A DNA stretch of 64,000 nt from positions 207,125 through 271,124 of the forward strand of contig NZ_KE386928.1 of the NCBI RefSeq assembly GCF_000429625.1, given 5' to 3'. Of this stretch, positions 17,516-26,385 are shown one piece after another (position 1 is the stretch's first letter; each line of letters starts with the position of its first letter). This stretch comes from Azospirillum halopraeferens DSM 3675 (lineage in GTDB: Bacteria > Pseudomonadota > Alphaproteobacteria > Azospirillales > Azospirillaceae). Below the pieces are notes generated by a model, which saw only the letters and a program-made list of their open reading frames with translations, had not been told where the DNA came from and did not search any database. A program made the position numbers and the translations under genes.

Positions 17516-17657
17516 GGCGCGCCCCTTCGGTCGATGGTCCCGTACGGCGCCGCACCGCCGCTCAACCGCAATCGATATGCTTTCATCTCAAATTGCGTAT
17601 TTTTGTCGGCGTTGCGGGCCCGGACTCCGGAAGTGTGCCAACGCCGCCGCCGTGCCG

Positions 17658-17675
17658 CTGTGACCGCCGTCACAG
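17658..17675. promoter_or_regulatory. CRP/FNR-family-type operator
   Basis: CTGTGAC and GTCACAG form a perfect 7-bp dyad, and the core reads TGTGA-N6-TCACA, the canonical CRP half-site arrangement. It lies 143 bp upstream of the minus-strand gene starting at 17515. Which regulator binds is unknown. Confidence 0.4.
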
Positions 17676-17692
17676 GTCGACCGATTTCGGCC

Positions 17693-17724
17693 AAAAAAAA
17701 GCCGCAGCCCGGAAGGGCCGCGGC
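17693..17724 (-). terminator. Intrinsic terminator downstream of lysS
   Basis: On the minus strand a 10-bp stem with one mismatch (17715-17724 with 17701-17710) around a 4-base loop is followed by eight Ts (17693-17700). It sits about 160 nt after the lysS stop. Confidence 0.85.
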
Positions 17725-17884
17725 AATTGAGTCTTGGGAGGAAACGCCCGGCACGCTTGCCGTCGTCGAAAAGAAGGTAAGGTCGCTTGACCGAATCCGG
17801 TAGTACCAATTCGACATATGTGCGGTGCGGTAGCCGCATATGCGAGTGTGTGAGGATCACACAGCCCCGCCCGGCACGCGCGTC

Positions 17885-19453
17885 CTATTCCCCCAGCTTT
17901 TCGCGCACCAGCGCCTTCGTCTCCTCGATGCCGTACAGTTCGATGAAGGACCCCATGCGCGGACCGGTGGTCTGGCCCAGCAGCACCTCGTAGAGGGCGC
18001 CGAACCAGGCGCGCAGCTCGGTGAAGCCGTGGCGCTTGCCGACCTCGAACACCTCGTTCTGGATGGCGGCGGCGTCGGCCCCGGCGGGCAGCGCGTCCAG
18101 GACCGCCAGCAGCTCGGTCAGTGCGGCGCGCTCCTGCTCCGTGGGGGCGCGGAAGCGCTTGGTCGGCTTCACGAAGTCCTGATAGTAGCGGACGGCGTAG
18201 CCGGCCAGAGTGTCCAGGAAGGGGCTGTTGGCGGGCGTGGCGTCGGGTGCGTAGCGGGAGATGAAGCCCCACATCACCTCCTTCGTCCCGGCGTTGGCGG
18301 CCCCCGCCAGGTTCAGCAGCAGGCCGAAGCTGAGGTCGGCGCGCACGGCCGGCGGGCTGCCCGCGTGGATGTGCCAGGACGGGTTCTCCAGTTGCTTCGC
18401 CGTCTCCTCCGCCGGGAACCTGGAGGTGAAGGCGATGTACTCGTCCACCGCTCGCGGGATCACGTCGAAGAACAGCCGTTTGGCGGTCTTCGGCTTCTGG
18501 AACATGTAGAGCGCCAGGCTCTCCGGCGGGGCGTAGGACAGCCATTCCTCGACGGTCAGGCCATTGCCCTTGGACTTCGATATCTTCTGTCCGCGGTCGT
18601 CGAGGAACAGTTCGTAATTGAACCCGTCGGGCGGGGTGCCGCCGAGGATGCGCACGATCTTGCCGGCCAGCTCGACCGAGGGGATCAGGTCCTTGCCCGA
18701 CATCTCGTAGTCGACGCCCAGCGCGTACCAGCGCATGCCCCAGTCGGGCTTCCATTGCAGCTTGACCGCGCCGCCGGTCACCGGCGTCTCCACCTTGCGG
18801 CCGTCCTCGTCCTCGAACACGATGGTGCCGGCATCCGGATCGCGTTCCAGGATCGGCACCTGGAGCACCCGGCCGGTGGACGGCGAGACCGGCAGGAAGG
18901 GGCTGTAGGTCTGCTGCCGCTCCTCCCCCAGGGTCGGCAGCATCACCGCCATGATCTCGTCGTAGTGCCGCAGCACCTTCAGCAGCGCGTCGTCGAAGCG
19001 GCCGGAGGTGTACCAGTCGGTGGAGGACTGGAACTCGTACTCGAAGCCGAAGCCGTCCAGGAAGGCGCGCAGGCGCGCGTTGTTGTGGGCGCCGAAGCTG
19101 TCGTGCGTGCCGAAGGGATCGGGCACGCGGGTCAGGGGCTTGCCCAGGTGCTGCGCCACCATCTCGCGGTTGGGGATGTTGTCGGGCACCTTGCGCAGCC
19201 CGTCCATGTCGTCGGAGAAGCAGAACAGGCGCGTCGGCAGGTCGCTCATGGCCCGGAAGGCGTGGCGGACCATGGTGGTGCGCACCACCTCGCCGAAGGT
19301 GCCGATGTGCGGCAGGCCCGACGGGCCGTAGCCGGTTTCGAACAGGACATAGCCTTTGGCGGGCGGCGTCCCGGCGAAGCGCGCCACCAGTTTGCGCGCC
19401 TCCTCGAACGGCCAAGCCTTCGCCTGCAACGCCAGTTCCCGCTCGCTCGTCAT
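17885..19453 (-). CDS. lysS: Class I lysyl-tRNA synthetase
   Basis: 522 residues. It charges tRNA-Lys using the class I Rossmann fold, the form found in archaea and most alphaproteobacteria. The HIGH-type motif is GLPHIGTFGE and the KMSKS-type motif is KISKSKGNG; the DYEMSGKDLIPSV stretch between them is also typical. MTSERELAL at 19453 was chosen because AAGGA precedes it and a promoter lies upstream; a longer frame would run through that promoter. This gene is also called lysK. Confidence 0.95.
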   Translation of the reverse strand: MTSERELALQAKAWPFEEARKLVARFAGTPPAKGYVLFETGYGPSGLPHIGTFGEVVRTTMVRHAFRAMSDLPTRLFCFSDDMDGLRKVPDNIPNREMVAQHLGKPLTRVPDPFGTHDSFGAHNNARLRAFLDGFGFEYEFQSSTDWYTSGRFDDALLKVLRHYDEIMAVMLPTLGEERQQTYSPFLPVSPSTGRVLQVPILERDPDAGTIVFEDEDGRKVETPVTGGAVKLQWKPDWGMRWYALGVDYEMSGKDLIPSVELAGKIVRILGGTPPDGFNYELFLDDRGQKISKSKGNGLTVEEWLSYAPPESLALYMFQKPKTAKRLFFDVIPRAVDEYIAFTSRFPAEETAKQLENPSWHIHAGSPPAVRADLSFGLLLNLAGAANAGTKEVMWGFISRYAPDATPANSPFLDTLAGYAVRYYQDFVKPTKRFRAPTEQERAALTELLAVLDALPAGADAAAIQNEVFEVGKRHGFTELRAWFGALYEVLLGQTTGPRMGSFIELYGIEETKALVREKLGE

Positions 19454-19496
19454 CACCCGCCGTCCTTTTCCGTTCCACTTGTCGCCCGGACGCGCG

Positions 19497-19525
19497 ACCC
19501 TAGGACCGTTGCGCGTCAAGGTCAA
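19497..19525 (-). promoter_or_regulatory. Putative sigma-70 promoter of lysS
   Basis: On the minus strand TTGACC (19520-19525) and TAGGGT (19497-19502) are separated by 17 bp, with the ATG about 44 bp further on. Confidence 0.5.
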
Positions 19526-19544
19526 TTCCGGAGGGCCGGCGGGG

Positions 19545-20396
19545 ATGGGCGAAGCGTGGCGGCGGGTGTGGCGCGGCGGGGCGACTCCACGCCTGCGCGC
19601 GGCGGCGGCGGTGCTGGCGCTGGCCGCCGGCGTCGCCCTGGTGGCGGCCTTCGAGTCGCTGGTGACGGACCGGTCGACCGCCTATCTCGGTGTGCTCCAG
19701 GAACGGGCACTGGCCACCTTCGCCGCCGCCCGCGGCCTCAACGCCGCCCTGTCGGTGCTGGCTTCCACCAACGTGTCCATCGTGGTGGCGCAGATCGGGC
19801 CGGGCCAGGTGCTGGACCCCCTGGACGATCTGGTGGAGCAGTTCTCCGCCGTGATGCTGGCCGCGGTGGCCGCCATCAGCATCGAGCGGCTGGCCCTCCA
19901 GATCGTCGGCGATCTGCCCGCGTCGCTGCTGCTGGGGGTGCCGCTTGCCGGGGTGGCGGCGGTGCGCCTGTGGAGCGGCAGCCTGGCGGGTCCCGCCGGG
20001 CGCGGCCTGCTGGCCGTCCTGGTGCTGGCCGCCGCCGTCAAGGTGGTGGTGCCGCTGGCGCTGCTGGCGGTGGAGGCGGTGTCGGACGGCTACCTGCGCG
20101 ACCGCTACGCCGTGGCGCAGGAGCGCATCGCCCTGTTCGCCGCCAGCGAACCCGCGCCGGAAGCCCTGCGCGAGGGCGGCGGGCTGTTGCAGGCGCTGCC
20201 CGGCCGCGACGACGTGGACGGCTGGGTGCAGCGCATCTGGCGCGACAGCCGGGGCATCCTGGAATCCATCATCAGCCTGATCGCCATCTTCCTGGTGGAA
20301 ACGGTGCTGCTGCCCCTGGGGGTGGTGTGGCTGCTGCTGCGCGCCGTCTCCGCCCTGCTGCGTTGGGTGCTGCGGCCGGGCGGCGGGGCGCTATGA
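19545..20396 (+). CDS. Membrane protein of unknown function
   Basis: 283 residues, not recognised. About five to six hydrophobic helices: one near residues 20-38, two around 105-150, one near 155-180, and one near 240-270 followed by an amphipathic end. Between them lies a helical segment with SDGYLRDRYAVAQERI. GGAGG precedes the ATG at 19545, which begins just past the lysS promoter. The gene ends in ATGA overlapping a possible upstream ATG for the SMR gene, so the two are probably co-transcribed. Confidence 0.7.
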   Translation: MGEAWRRVWRGGATPRLRAAAAVLALAAGVALVAAFESLVTDRSTAYLGVLQERALATFAAARGLNAALSVLASTNVSIVVAQIGPGQVLDPLDDLVEQFSAVMLAAVAAISIERLALQIVGDLPASLLLGVPLAGVAAVRLWSGSLAGPAGRGLLAVLVLAAAVKVVVPLALLAVEAVSDGYLRDRYAVAQERIALFAASEPAPEALREGGGLLQALPGRDDVDGWVQRIWRDSRGILESIISLIAIFLVETVLLPLGVVWLLLRAVSALLRWVLRPGGGAL

Positions 20397-20470
20397 CCAA
20401 GGGGACCCTTGCCGGCCGCACCGCTCTCGGCGACTGTGGCGCGCCGCAGCGAACCGGGGACGCGCACGCC

Positions 20471-20794
20471 ATGGGCTGGATCTATCTGTCGGTCGCCATC
20501 GTGTTCGAGGTGACCGGCACCGTCTTCCTGAAGATGTCCGACGGCATGAGCCGGCTGGGACCGGCGCTGGTGGTGCTGGCGTGCTACAGCGTCTCTTTCA
20601 CCCTGCTGGCGCTCACCCTGAAGACGCTGGAGGTGGGCATCGCCTACGCCATCTGGTCGGCGGTGGGCACCGCCGCCATCGCCGTGCTGGGCATCCTGGT
20701 GTTCGGCGAATCGGTCAGCGCCGCCAAGGTCGCCGGCCTGGTGCTGATCGTCGCTGGCGTGGTCAGCCTGAACCTGGCCGACCGGGCGCTGTAG
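20471..20794 (+). CDS. Small multidrug resistance (SMR/EmrE-type) transporter
   Basis: 107 residues, four helices. The N-terminus MGWIYLSVAIVFEVTGTVFL carries the essential membrane Glu (E14) of SMR proteins; GIAYAIWSAVGTAAIAVLGI is the family's helix 3 signature. It exports quaternary or guanidinium-type cations by proton exchange as an antiparallel dimer. The start was set at MGWIYL, the conserved family start, although an in-frame ATG 26 codons upstream overlaps the previous stop. The last 32 bp overlap the end of mtgA on the other strand. Confidence 0.93.
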   Translation: MGWIYLSVAIVFEVTGTVFLKMSDGMSRLGPALVVLACYSVSFTLLALTLKTLEVGIAYAIWSAVGTAAIAVLGILVFGESVSAAKVAGLVLIVAGVVSLNLADRAL

Positions 20795-21491
20795 GGGCGC
20801 CGTCCGGCCATACGCAGTCGTCCAGGCGGTCGCGGGCGACGATGGCCATGCGCTGGCGGATGACGCCCGAGCGCCGGGAGACGTAGGGGCCGGGCTGCGA
20901 CGCCGACCACGACCGCGGGCTGGGCAGCACCACTGCCAGCAGCGCCGCCTCGCGGTCGCCGAGTTCCGCCGCCGGCTTGCCGAAATGGGCGCGCGCCGCG
21001 GCTTCGGCGCCGTAGATGCCGTCGCCCCATTCGGCCACGTTCAGATAGACCTCCAGAATGCGCGCCTTGGGCCACAGGGTCTCGATCAGCAGGGTGAACC
21101 ACGCCTCCGCCCCCTTGCGCAGCCAGGTGCGGTCCGGCCACAGGAAGACGTTCTTGGCGGTCTGCATGGAGATGGTGGAGGCGCCGCGCAGCCCGCCGCC
21201 CTCCCGGTTGCCGGCCAGTGCGGCCCGGATGGCCGGCACGTCGAACCCGCCGTGGCGGCAGAACCGGCTGTCCTCCGACGCGATGACCGCGCGCACCAGG
21301 TGCGGCGACACCGCGTCCAGCGGCACCGGGGTGTGGTCGATGCCGGCGCCGGCGGCGGCGCGCAGCAGCATCAGCGCGGTCACCGGCGGCGGCACCACCC
21401 GGTACAGCATCACCCAGCCGATGCTGACGGCCACCAGGGCCAGCACCAGCGCCGCCAGCGTGCGGCGCGCCCGCCTCAGCCACTCCCTCAC
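20763..21491 (-). CDS. mtgA: Monofunctional peptidoglycan glycosyltransferase
   Basis: 242 residues. One N-terminal membrane helix (about 10-32), then a GT51 transglycosylase domain with the catalytic Glu in ASEDSRFCRHGGFD, GASTISMQTAKNVFLWPDRT, and the second acidic motif YLNVAEWGDGIYGAEAAA. It polymerises lipid II at the inner membrane. The start is a GTG at 21491 with GGGAGG eight bases upstream; no ATG suits the N-terminus. Its 3' end overlaps the SMR gene convergently. Confidence 0.94.
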   Translation of the reverse strand: MREWLRRARRTLAALVLALVAVSIGWVMLYRVVPPPVTALMLLRAAAGAGIDHTPVPLDAVSPHLVRAVIASEDSRFCRHGGFDVPAIRAALAGNREGGGLRGASTISMQTAKNVFLWPDRTWLRKGAEAWFTLLIETLWPKARILEVYLNVAEWGDGIYGAEAAARAHFGKPAAELGDREAALLAVVLPSPRSWSASQPGPYVSRRSGVIRQRMAIVARDRLDDCVWPDGAPTAPGRPGSG

Positions 21492-21574
21492 CCGGTGCCC
21501 TCCCGTGCCGTCTCCCGCGGCGGTGTTCCCCGCGGCGCCCTTCGTCGTGCTCGCTTTGCGGTGCGGGCGTTTCC

Positions 21575-21580
21575 TATACT
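21575..21580 (+). promoter_or_regulatory. Extended -10-like box just before the helicase ATG
   Basis: TATACT at 21575-21580 ends 7 nt before the ATG at 21588. The -35 region is weak (TCGCTT at 18 bp). If used, the transcript would be essentially leaderless. Confidence 0.3.
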
Positions 21581-21587
21581 CGCCGCC

Positions 21588-24353
21588 ATGAACATGGCAC
21601 CCGTTCCCGCCGGCCTGCGAGCCCTTGCCGACGCGCCCGCCCTGGTGGCGGGCCCCCGGCATGTGGTGTGGCTCAGCGCCGATGGCGAGGTGGAAACCCT
21701 GGCACCCGGCCAGGCGGCCCTGCGGGTGCGGCGGACGCCCCCCATCCTCTGCCACACCCGCGCCGTCGCCCGCCGCCTGGGGCTGTCGGAGCCGTTCCCG
21801 GCGCTCGACGTGCTGGAGCTGTTCGCCTTCGTGCAGCCCGCCTGCTTCTGCGTGCCCACCCCGCGCGGCCTGGCCGAGGCGCTGGACCTCCCCCTGCCCG
21901 AGGGGGCGGAGGGGGAGGCGGTGGCGCTTCAGCGCGCGGTGCGCCGCCTGCTGGGCGGCTTGGCGACGCCCGGCCGCGCCGATGCTGCCGAGGCGGTGTC
22001 CCTGGCGTGGGAGATGGGGCGCGCCGGCTGGCTCTGGGCGCCGTCGGTGCTGGCCGCCCTGGGCCGTCCCGACGGGCCGGAGCGGGGCCGGTCGCTGGGC
22101 GGCTTCAAGGTATGGACCCGGCTGAAGGAATGGCAGGAGGGGCCGCCGGAGCCGCCGCCCCGCCAGGCGCCGGTCGAGCCGGAGGAGGCGCGCCGGCGGC
22201 TGGCCGAGATGCTGGAGGCGCCGGTCCCCGGCAAGCGGGCGGAGCCGCGACCCCAGCAGGCCGACTACGCCAGCGCCGTCGCCGCCGCCTTCGCGCCGCG
22301 CCCGGCGCCGGAGACGCCCAACGTGGTGCTGGCGGAGGCCGGCACCGGCGTCGGCAAGACCCTGGGCTATCTGGCGCCGTCCACCGTGTGGGCGCAGAAG
22401 AACGGCGGCACCGTGTGGATTTCCACCTACACCCGCAACCTTCAGCACCAGATCGACGCCGAGCTGGACCGCCTCTTCCCCGATCCCGCGGACAAGGCGC
22501 GCCGCGTCGTCGTGCGCAAGGGGCGGGAGAACTACCTGTGCCTGCTGAACCTGGAGGACGCGGTGCGCGGCCTGTTCGGCTCGCCGCACGCCGCCGTGAC
22601 GGTCGGGCTGATGGTGCGCTGGGCGGGCGCCACCCGCGACGGCGACCTCACCGGCGGCGACTTCCCCGGCTGGCTGGTCGACCTGCTGGGCCGTCAGCAC
22701 ACGCTGGGCCTCGCCGACCGGCGGGGGGAGTGCATCTATTCCTCCTGCGACCACTACTCCCGCTGCTTCATCGAGAAGAGCATCCGCCGCGCCCGCCGGG
22801 CGGAGGTGGTGATCGCCAACCACGCCCTGGTGATGGTGCAGGCGGCGCTGGGCGGCGGTGACGAGATGGCGCTGCCCACCCGCTATGTCTTCGACGAGGG
22901 GCACCACGTCTTCGACGCCGCCGACAACGCCTTCTGCGGCCATCTGTCGGGCCGCGAGGCGCAGGAACTGCGGCGCTGGCTGGTGGGCGCCGAAGGCGAG
23001 GGCGGGCGCAGCCGGGCGCGCGGCCTGAAGCGCCGGCTGGAAGACCTGGTGGCCGGCGACGCCGAGGCCGAAGCCCTGCTCGACGCCGTGCTGGAGCGCG
23101 CCCGCGCCCTGCCGGGCGACGGCTGGGCGGCGCGGCTGGCCGCCGACAACCCGCAGGGGCCGGCGGAACGCTTCCTGGTGATGGCGCGGCGCCAGGTGCA
23201 GGCCCGCGCCCCCGGTCAGGACGGCCCCTACAGCCTGGAGGCCGACAAGGACCAGCCCGTGGACGGGCTGCCGGAGGCGGCGGAGGCCCTGGAGGCGGCG
23301 CTCGCCCGCCTGTCGGAGCCGCTGGACGCGCTGGCCCGCCGCCTGGCCAAGCGGCTGGAGGACGAGGCGGCCGAACTGGACCCCGACCAGCGCCGCCGCA
23401 TCGACGCCCTGTCGCGCAGCCTGCAGCGGCGCGGCGTGATGACGGTGGAGGGTTGGCGGGCCATGCTGCACGCCCTGAAGGCCGAGACGCCGCCCGACTT
23501 CGTCGACTGGTTCGCGCTGGAGCGCCAGGACGGGCGCGACGTGGACGTCGGGCTCTACCGCCACTGGGTCGATCCCACCGTGCCGTTCGCCGCGGCGCTG
23601 GGACCGCAGGCGCACGGCATGGTCGTCACCTCGGCGACGCTGACCGACGGCACCGGCGACGTGGCGCTGGATTGGCGGGCGGCGGAGGACCGCAGCGGCG
23701 CCAGCCACCTGCCGCTCCCCGCCCTGCGCGCCCGCGTGCCGTCGCCCTTCGACTACCCCGCCCGCACCCGCGTGCTGGTGGTCACCGACGTGCGCAAGGA
23801 CGACCTGGGGCAGGTGGCGGCGGCCTATCGCGAGCTGTTCCTGGCCGCCCGCGGCGGCGGCCTCGGCCTGTTCACCGCTATCAGCCGGCTGCGCGCCGTC
23901 TACGACCGCATCGTCGCCCCGCTGGACCAGGCCGGTCTGCCGCTTTACGCCCAGCACGTGGACCCGCTGGACGTTGCCACGCTGATCGACATCTTCCGCG
24001 GCGAGGAGCACGCCTGCCTGCTGGGGACCGACGCGGTGCGCGACGGCGTGGACGTGCCCGGCCGCAGCCTGCGCCTGATCGTCTTCGACCGCGTGCCCTG
24101 GCCGCGCCCCGACATCCTGCACCGCGCCCGGCGCGATGCCTTCGGCCGGCGCCGTTACGAGGACATGATCGCGCGGCTGCGCCTGAAGCAGGCGTTCGGC
24201 CGTCTGGTGCGGCGCGCCGACGACGTCGGCGTCTTCGTCCTGCTGGACCCGATGATGCCGTCGCGCCTGTTCGGGGCGTTCCCCGAAGGCGTCACGGTGC
24301 GCCGGGTCGGGCTGAAGGACGCGATACGGGAGACGGGTGCCTTTCTCGGCTGA
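21588..24353 (+). CDS. DinG/Rad3-type Fe-S superfamily 2 DNA helicase
   Basis: 921 residues. A ~200-residue N-terminal region of unclear role precedes the helicase. Visible motifs: Walker A in EAGTGVGKTLGYLAP (about residue 250), a four-Cys cluster region with CLLN and CIYSSCDHYSRCF, DEGHH as the DEAH box, VVTSATLTDG (motif III), LLGTDAVRDGVDVPG and QAFGRLVRR (motif VI Arg finger region). XPD/DinG enzymes unwind DNA 5'-3' in repair. The Cys spacing fits a 4Fe-4S cluster. The start at 21588 begins right after a -10-like box. It is divergent from mtgA. Confidence 0.9.
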   Translation: MNMAPVPAGLRALADAPALVAGPRHVVWLSADGEVETLAPGQAALRVRRTPPILCHTRAVARRLGLSEPFPALDVLELFAFVQPACFCVPTPRGLAEALDLPLPEGAEGEAVALQRAVRRLLGGLATPGRADAAEAVSLAWEMGRAGWLWAPSVLAALGRPDGPERGRSLGGFKVWTRLKEWQEGPPEPPPRQAPVEPEEARRRLAEMLEAPVPGKRAEPRPQQADYASAVAAAFAPRPAPETPNVVLAEAGTGVGKTLGYLAPSTVWAQKNGGTVWISTYTRNLQHQIDAELDRLFPDPADKARRVVVRKGRENYLCLLNLEDAVRGLFGSPHAAVTVGLMVRWAGATRDGDLTGGDFPGWLVDLLGRQHTLGLADRRGECIYSSCDHYSRCFIEKSIRRARRAEVVIANHALVMVQAALGGGDEMALPTRYVFDEGHHVFDAADNAFCGHLSGREAQELRRWLVGAEGEGGRSRARGLKRRLEDLVAGDAEAEALLDAVLERARALPGDGWAARLAADNPQGPAERFLVMARRQVQARAPGQDGPYSLEADKDQPVDGLPEAAEALEAALARLSEPLDALARRLAKRLEDEAAELDPDQRRRIDALSRSLQRRGVMTVEGWRAMLHALKAETPPDFVDWFALERQDGRDVDVGLYRHWVDPTVPFAAALGPQAHGMVVTSATLTDGTGDVALDWRAAEDRSGASHLPLPALRARVPSPFDYPARTRVLVVTDVRKDDLGQVAAAYRELFLAARGGGLGLFTAISRLRAVYDRIVAPLDQAGLPLYAQHVDPLDVATLIDIFRGEEHACLLGTDAVRDGVDVPGRSLRLIVFDRVPWPRPDILHRARRDAFGRRRYEDMIARLRLKQAFGRLVRRADDVGVFVLLDPMMPSRLFGAFPEGVTVRRVGLKDAIRETGAFLG

Positions 24354-24368
24354 GCGGGATCGCCGGTA

Positions 24369-24785
24369 TCAATGCAGCCGCCGGGGTGGCGTGTCCGGCG
24401 GGCGGGGGCGGTCCACCCGGGCCTGCGGCGCCAGGGGGCCGGATTGATGATGGGCCAGGCGCCAGGCGCCGTCCTCGCGCACGAACAGGTTGCTCGCCAT
24501 CAGCACCGATTCCGCCAGCACCTCCTCGCAGATCACCAGGCCGCTGTCGGTGTAGAGCTGCACCGCCGCGTGGCGCGGCCGGATCAGGGTGGGGACGGGG
24601 TTGGCCAGCAGGTCCCGCCAGCTCTGCATCACCGCGTCGCGGCCGCGCAGGGGCATCCAGCCGGGATGCAGGCAGGTCACCGGCAGGTGCCGCGCCCACA
24701 GCGCGTCCATGGCGGCGTAGTTGCGGTCGGCAAAGGCACGGTAGAACGCCTGGTTGAGCGTCAGCAGGGTGTCGGTGTCGTTCAT
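24369..24785 (-). CDS. SnoaL/NTF2-like small protein
   Basis: 138 residues. The pattern LLTLNQAFYRAFADRNYAAM, then WARHLPVTCLHPGW, RGRDAVMQSWRDLLAN, and a terminal WRLAHHQSGPL is that of DUF4440/SnoaL-like NTF2 folds (cone-shaped alpha+beta barrel). These may be small-molecule isomerases or binding proteins; no specific function can be given. The start MNDTDTL matches the family's opening helix. Convergent with the helicase and directly downstream of the VanZ-like gene. Confidence 0.75.
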   Translation of the reverse strand: MNDTDTLLTLNQAFYRAFADRNYAAMDALWARHLPVTCLHPGWMPLRGRDAVMQSWRDLLANPVPTLIRPRHAAVQLYTDSGLVICEEVLAESVLMASNLFVREDGAWRLAHHQSGPLAPQARVDRPRPPDTPPRRLH

Positions 24786-24807
24786 CGCCGGGACATCCCC
24801 CCTATAT

Positions 24808-25233
24808 TCAGGCGCCATCGCGGTACAGCAGCCGGCGCAGCAGGGCGGCGGCGGCGATTCCGATCAGCGTGCCGACGGTGTTGGCCGCGACGTCCCCCAC
24901 CGAGCCGCTGCGCCCCGGCACCATCGCTTGCGCCACTTCCAGGGCGGCGCCGAAGGGAATCATCGTCAGGGCCGCCAGCAGCGCCGTCCGCCGGCGCGCG
25001 AACCCCAGGGCCGGCAGGACCGACAGGCCGGCAAAGGCGACGACGTGCAGCAGCTTGTCCGCATGATACTCGCCCCCCGGCGGCGCCGTGCCGGCGGGGA
25101 GCGCCAGCGCCGCCACCCCGGCGATGCCGGCCAGCCACAGGACGATGAGGCGGCGGTCGCCCGCCGGTGCCGGTGCCGGGATCGCCGGGTGCGCATCGTT
25201 TGTCGTCACGTGATCCGCTCTCCCGGCCACCAT
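24808..25233 (-). CDS. VanZ-like membrane protein
   Basis: 141 residues with four hydrophobic helices. The segment HADKLLHVVAFAGLSVLPALG, with its Asp/His pair at the helix start, and the following GAALEVAQAMVPGRSGSVGDVAANTVGTLIG (conserved Glu, Gly-Asp-Asn) are those of VanZ-like proteins. Function in non-resistant bacteria is unknown; some affect teicoplanin or envelope stress. The start could also be the GTG at 25209, which has GGGAG upstream. It is co-directional with the SnoaL-like gene. Confidence 0.8.
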   Translation of the reverse strand: MVAGRADHVTTNDAHPAIPAPAPAGDRRLIVLWLAGIAGVAALALPAGTAPPGGEYHADKLLHVVAFAGLSVLPALGFARRRTALLAALTMIPFGAALEVAQAMVPGRSGSVGDVAANTVGTLIGIAAAALLRRLLYRDGA

Positions 25234-25397
25234 CGCTGTCCCGCCGACCGTAATTCACCACGGGAATCCCGCTCAAGGCGATTCCGCGCGGCGTGCACCC
25301 CGGCATCTCGGATTCGCGGCGGAGCGGACCGCTCCAAACCTTTCCTTAATCACCATCGCGCTTCAATGGCGCCCGCCGTTGCTGGGAGGGGGCTGCG

Positions 25398-26315
25398 ATG
25401 CGCCGGATACTGATGCCGATTCTGATGGCCGCCGGCCTGGCCGTCATGGCCGGGGCGGGGACTGCCGCGGCGCGCGACCCGGCGGGTGTGCAGCCGCAGC
25501 CGGCGGCGTGGGGCCGCCTGGCCGCGCCGTCGCAGGGGCCGGCGCAGGCCATCGGCGGCTACGCCGCGGGCTGCCTGGCCGGCGGGGTCCCGCTGGCGGG
25601 CGAGGGGACCGGCTATCAGATCATCCGCATGAGCCGGAACCGCTATTACGGCCATCCCTCGCTGATCGCCTATCTGGAGGATTTCGGGCGCAAGGTGGCG
25701 GCGGCCGGGCTGGGCACGGCGCTGATCGCCGACATGACCCAGCCGCGCGGCGGCCCGATGCGGTACGGCCATGCCAGCCACCAGAGCGGCCTCGACGCCG
25801 ACATCTGGCTGCGCCTGGATCTGCCGGCCCTGGGGCGCAAGGAGCGCGAATCGCTGCACGAGGTCCGCTACGTCGACTACGCGCGGATGAGCGTCACGCC
25901 CGCCTGGTCGGAGCGCCAGGCCCGCATGGTGCGCATCGCCGCATCCGACCGGCGGGTCGACCGCATCTTCGTGAACCCGGCCATCAAGAAGGACCTGTGC
26001 GCCCGCCCCTGGCCGGACCGCGCCTGGCTGGGCAAGGTGCGGCCGTGGCACGGCCACGACGGGCACATGCACATCCGCCTCGTCTGCCCGCCGGGCAGCT
26101 CGCAGTGCGTGCCACAGAAGGCGCTGCCCGAGGGCGACGGCTGCGACGAGGATCTTGCCTGGTGGCTGGAGCGCGCCGTGCCCGCCCGGGAGATCCCGCC
26201 GGAAAAGGCCGTGCCACCCAACCCGAAGTTGCCACCCTCCTGCACTGCGGTGTTCGGCGCCAAAGGCATTTCCGTTGCGCAAGCAAAGCCGGCCGGCAAT
26301 TATGACAACAATTAA
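25398..26315 (+). CDS. mepA: Penicillin-insensitive murein DD-endopeptidase
   Basis: 305 residues. Signal peptide (cleavage after about residue 25, GTAAA-RD). The peptidase M74 zinc ligands appear in HASHQSGLDADIW and in WHGHDGHMHIRLVCP. Cysteines at the N- and C-terminal sides probably form disulfides, as in E. coli MepA. It cleaves D-Ala-meso-DAP cross-links in the periplasm. The C-terminal Pro-rich tail after residue 265 is variable. It stands alone between divergent and co-directional genes. Confidence 0.93.
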   Translation: MRRILMPILMAAGLAVMAGAGTAAARDPAGVQPQPAAWGRLAAPSQGPAQAIGGYAAGCLAGGVPLAGEGTGYQIIRMSRNRYYGHPSLIAYLEDFGRKVAAAGLGTALIADMTQPRGGPMRYGHASHQSGLDADIWLRLDLPALGRKERESLHEVRYVDYARMSVTPAWSERQARMVRIAASDRRVDRIFVNPAIKKDLCARPWPDRAWLGKVRPWHGHDGHMHIRLVCPPGSSQCVPQKALPEGDGCDEDLAWWLERAVPAREIPPEKAVPPNPKLPPSCTAVFGAKGISVAQAKPAGNYDNN

Positions 26316-26385
26316 ACGTTGGCGCCGGTAATCCTTCGGGATTACCCTGGCCGATAAGAATACGGCAGCGCGCGGGCGGGTGCGT

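Larger units (their letters stand above)
17516..17884. other. Intergenic region between lysS and the 16652-17515 gene
   Basis: 369 bp without a convincing gene. It holds, from right to left on the minus strand: a perfect dyad TGTGTGA-GGA-TCACACA at 17847-17863, an imperfect CATATG/GCGG stem around 17815-17845, the lysS terminator (17693-17724), a CRP-type palindrome (17658-17675), and an AT-rich stretch (17575-17615) that is the likely promoter region of the downstream gene. Confidence 0.6.

Noticed and set aside
20393..20470. Upstream ATG for the SMR gene overlapping the previous stop
   Set aside because: It would add 26 polar residues before the invariant MGWIYL start of the family.
17840..20794. 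A plus-strand open frame of nearly 1000 codons across lysS
   Set aside because: Antisense to a complete class I LysRS; composition is His/Arg/Gln-rich noise typical of high-GC antisense frames. Only its last 107 codons (SMR gene) are real.
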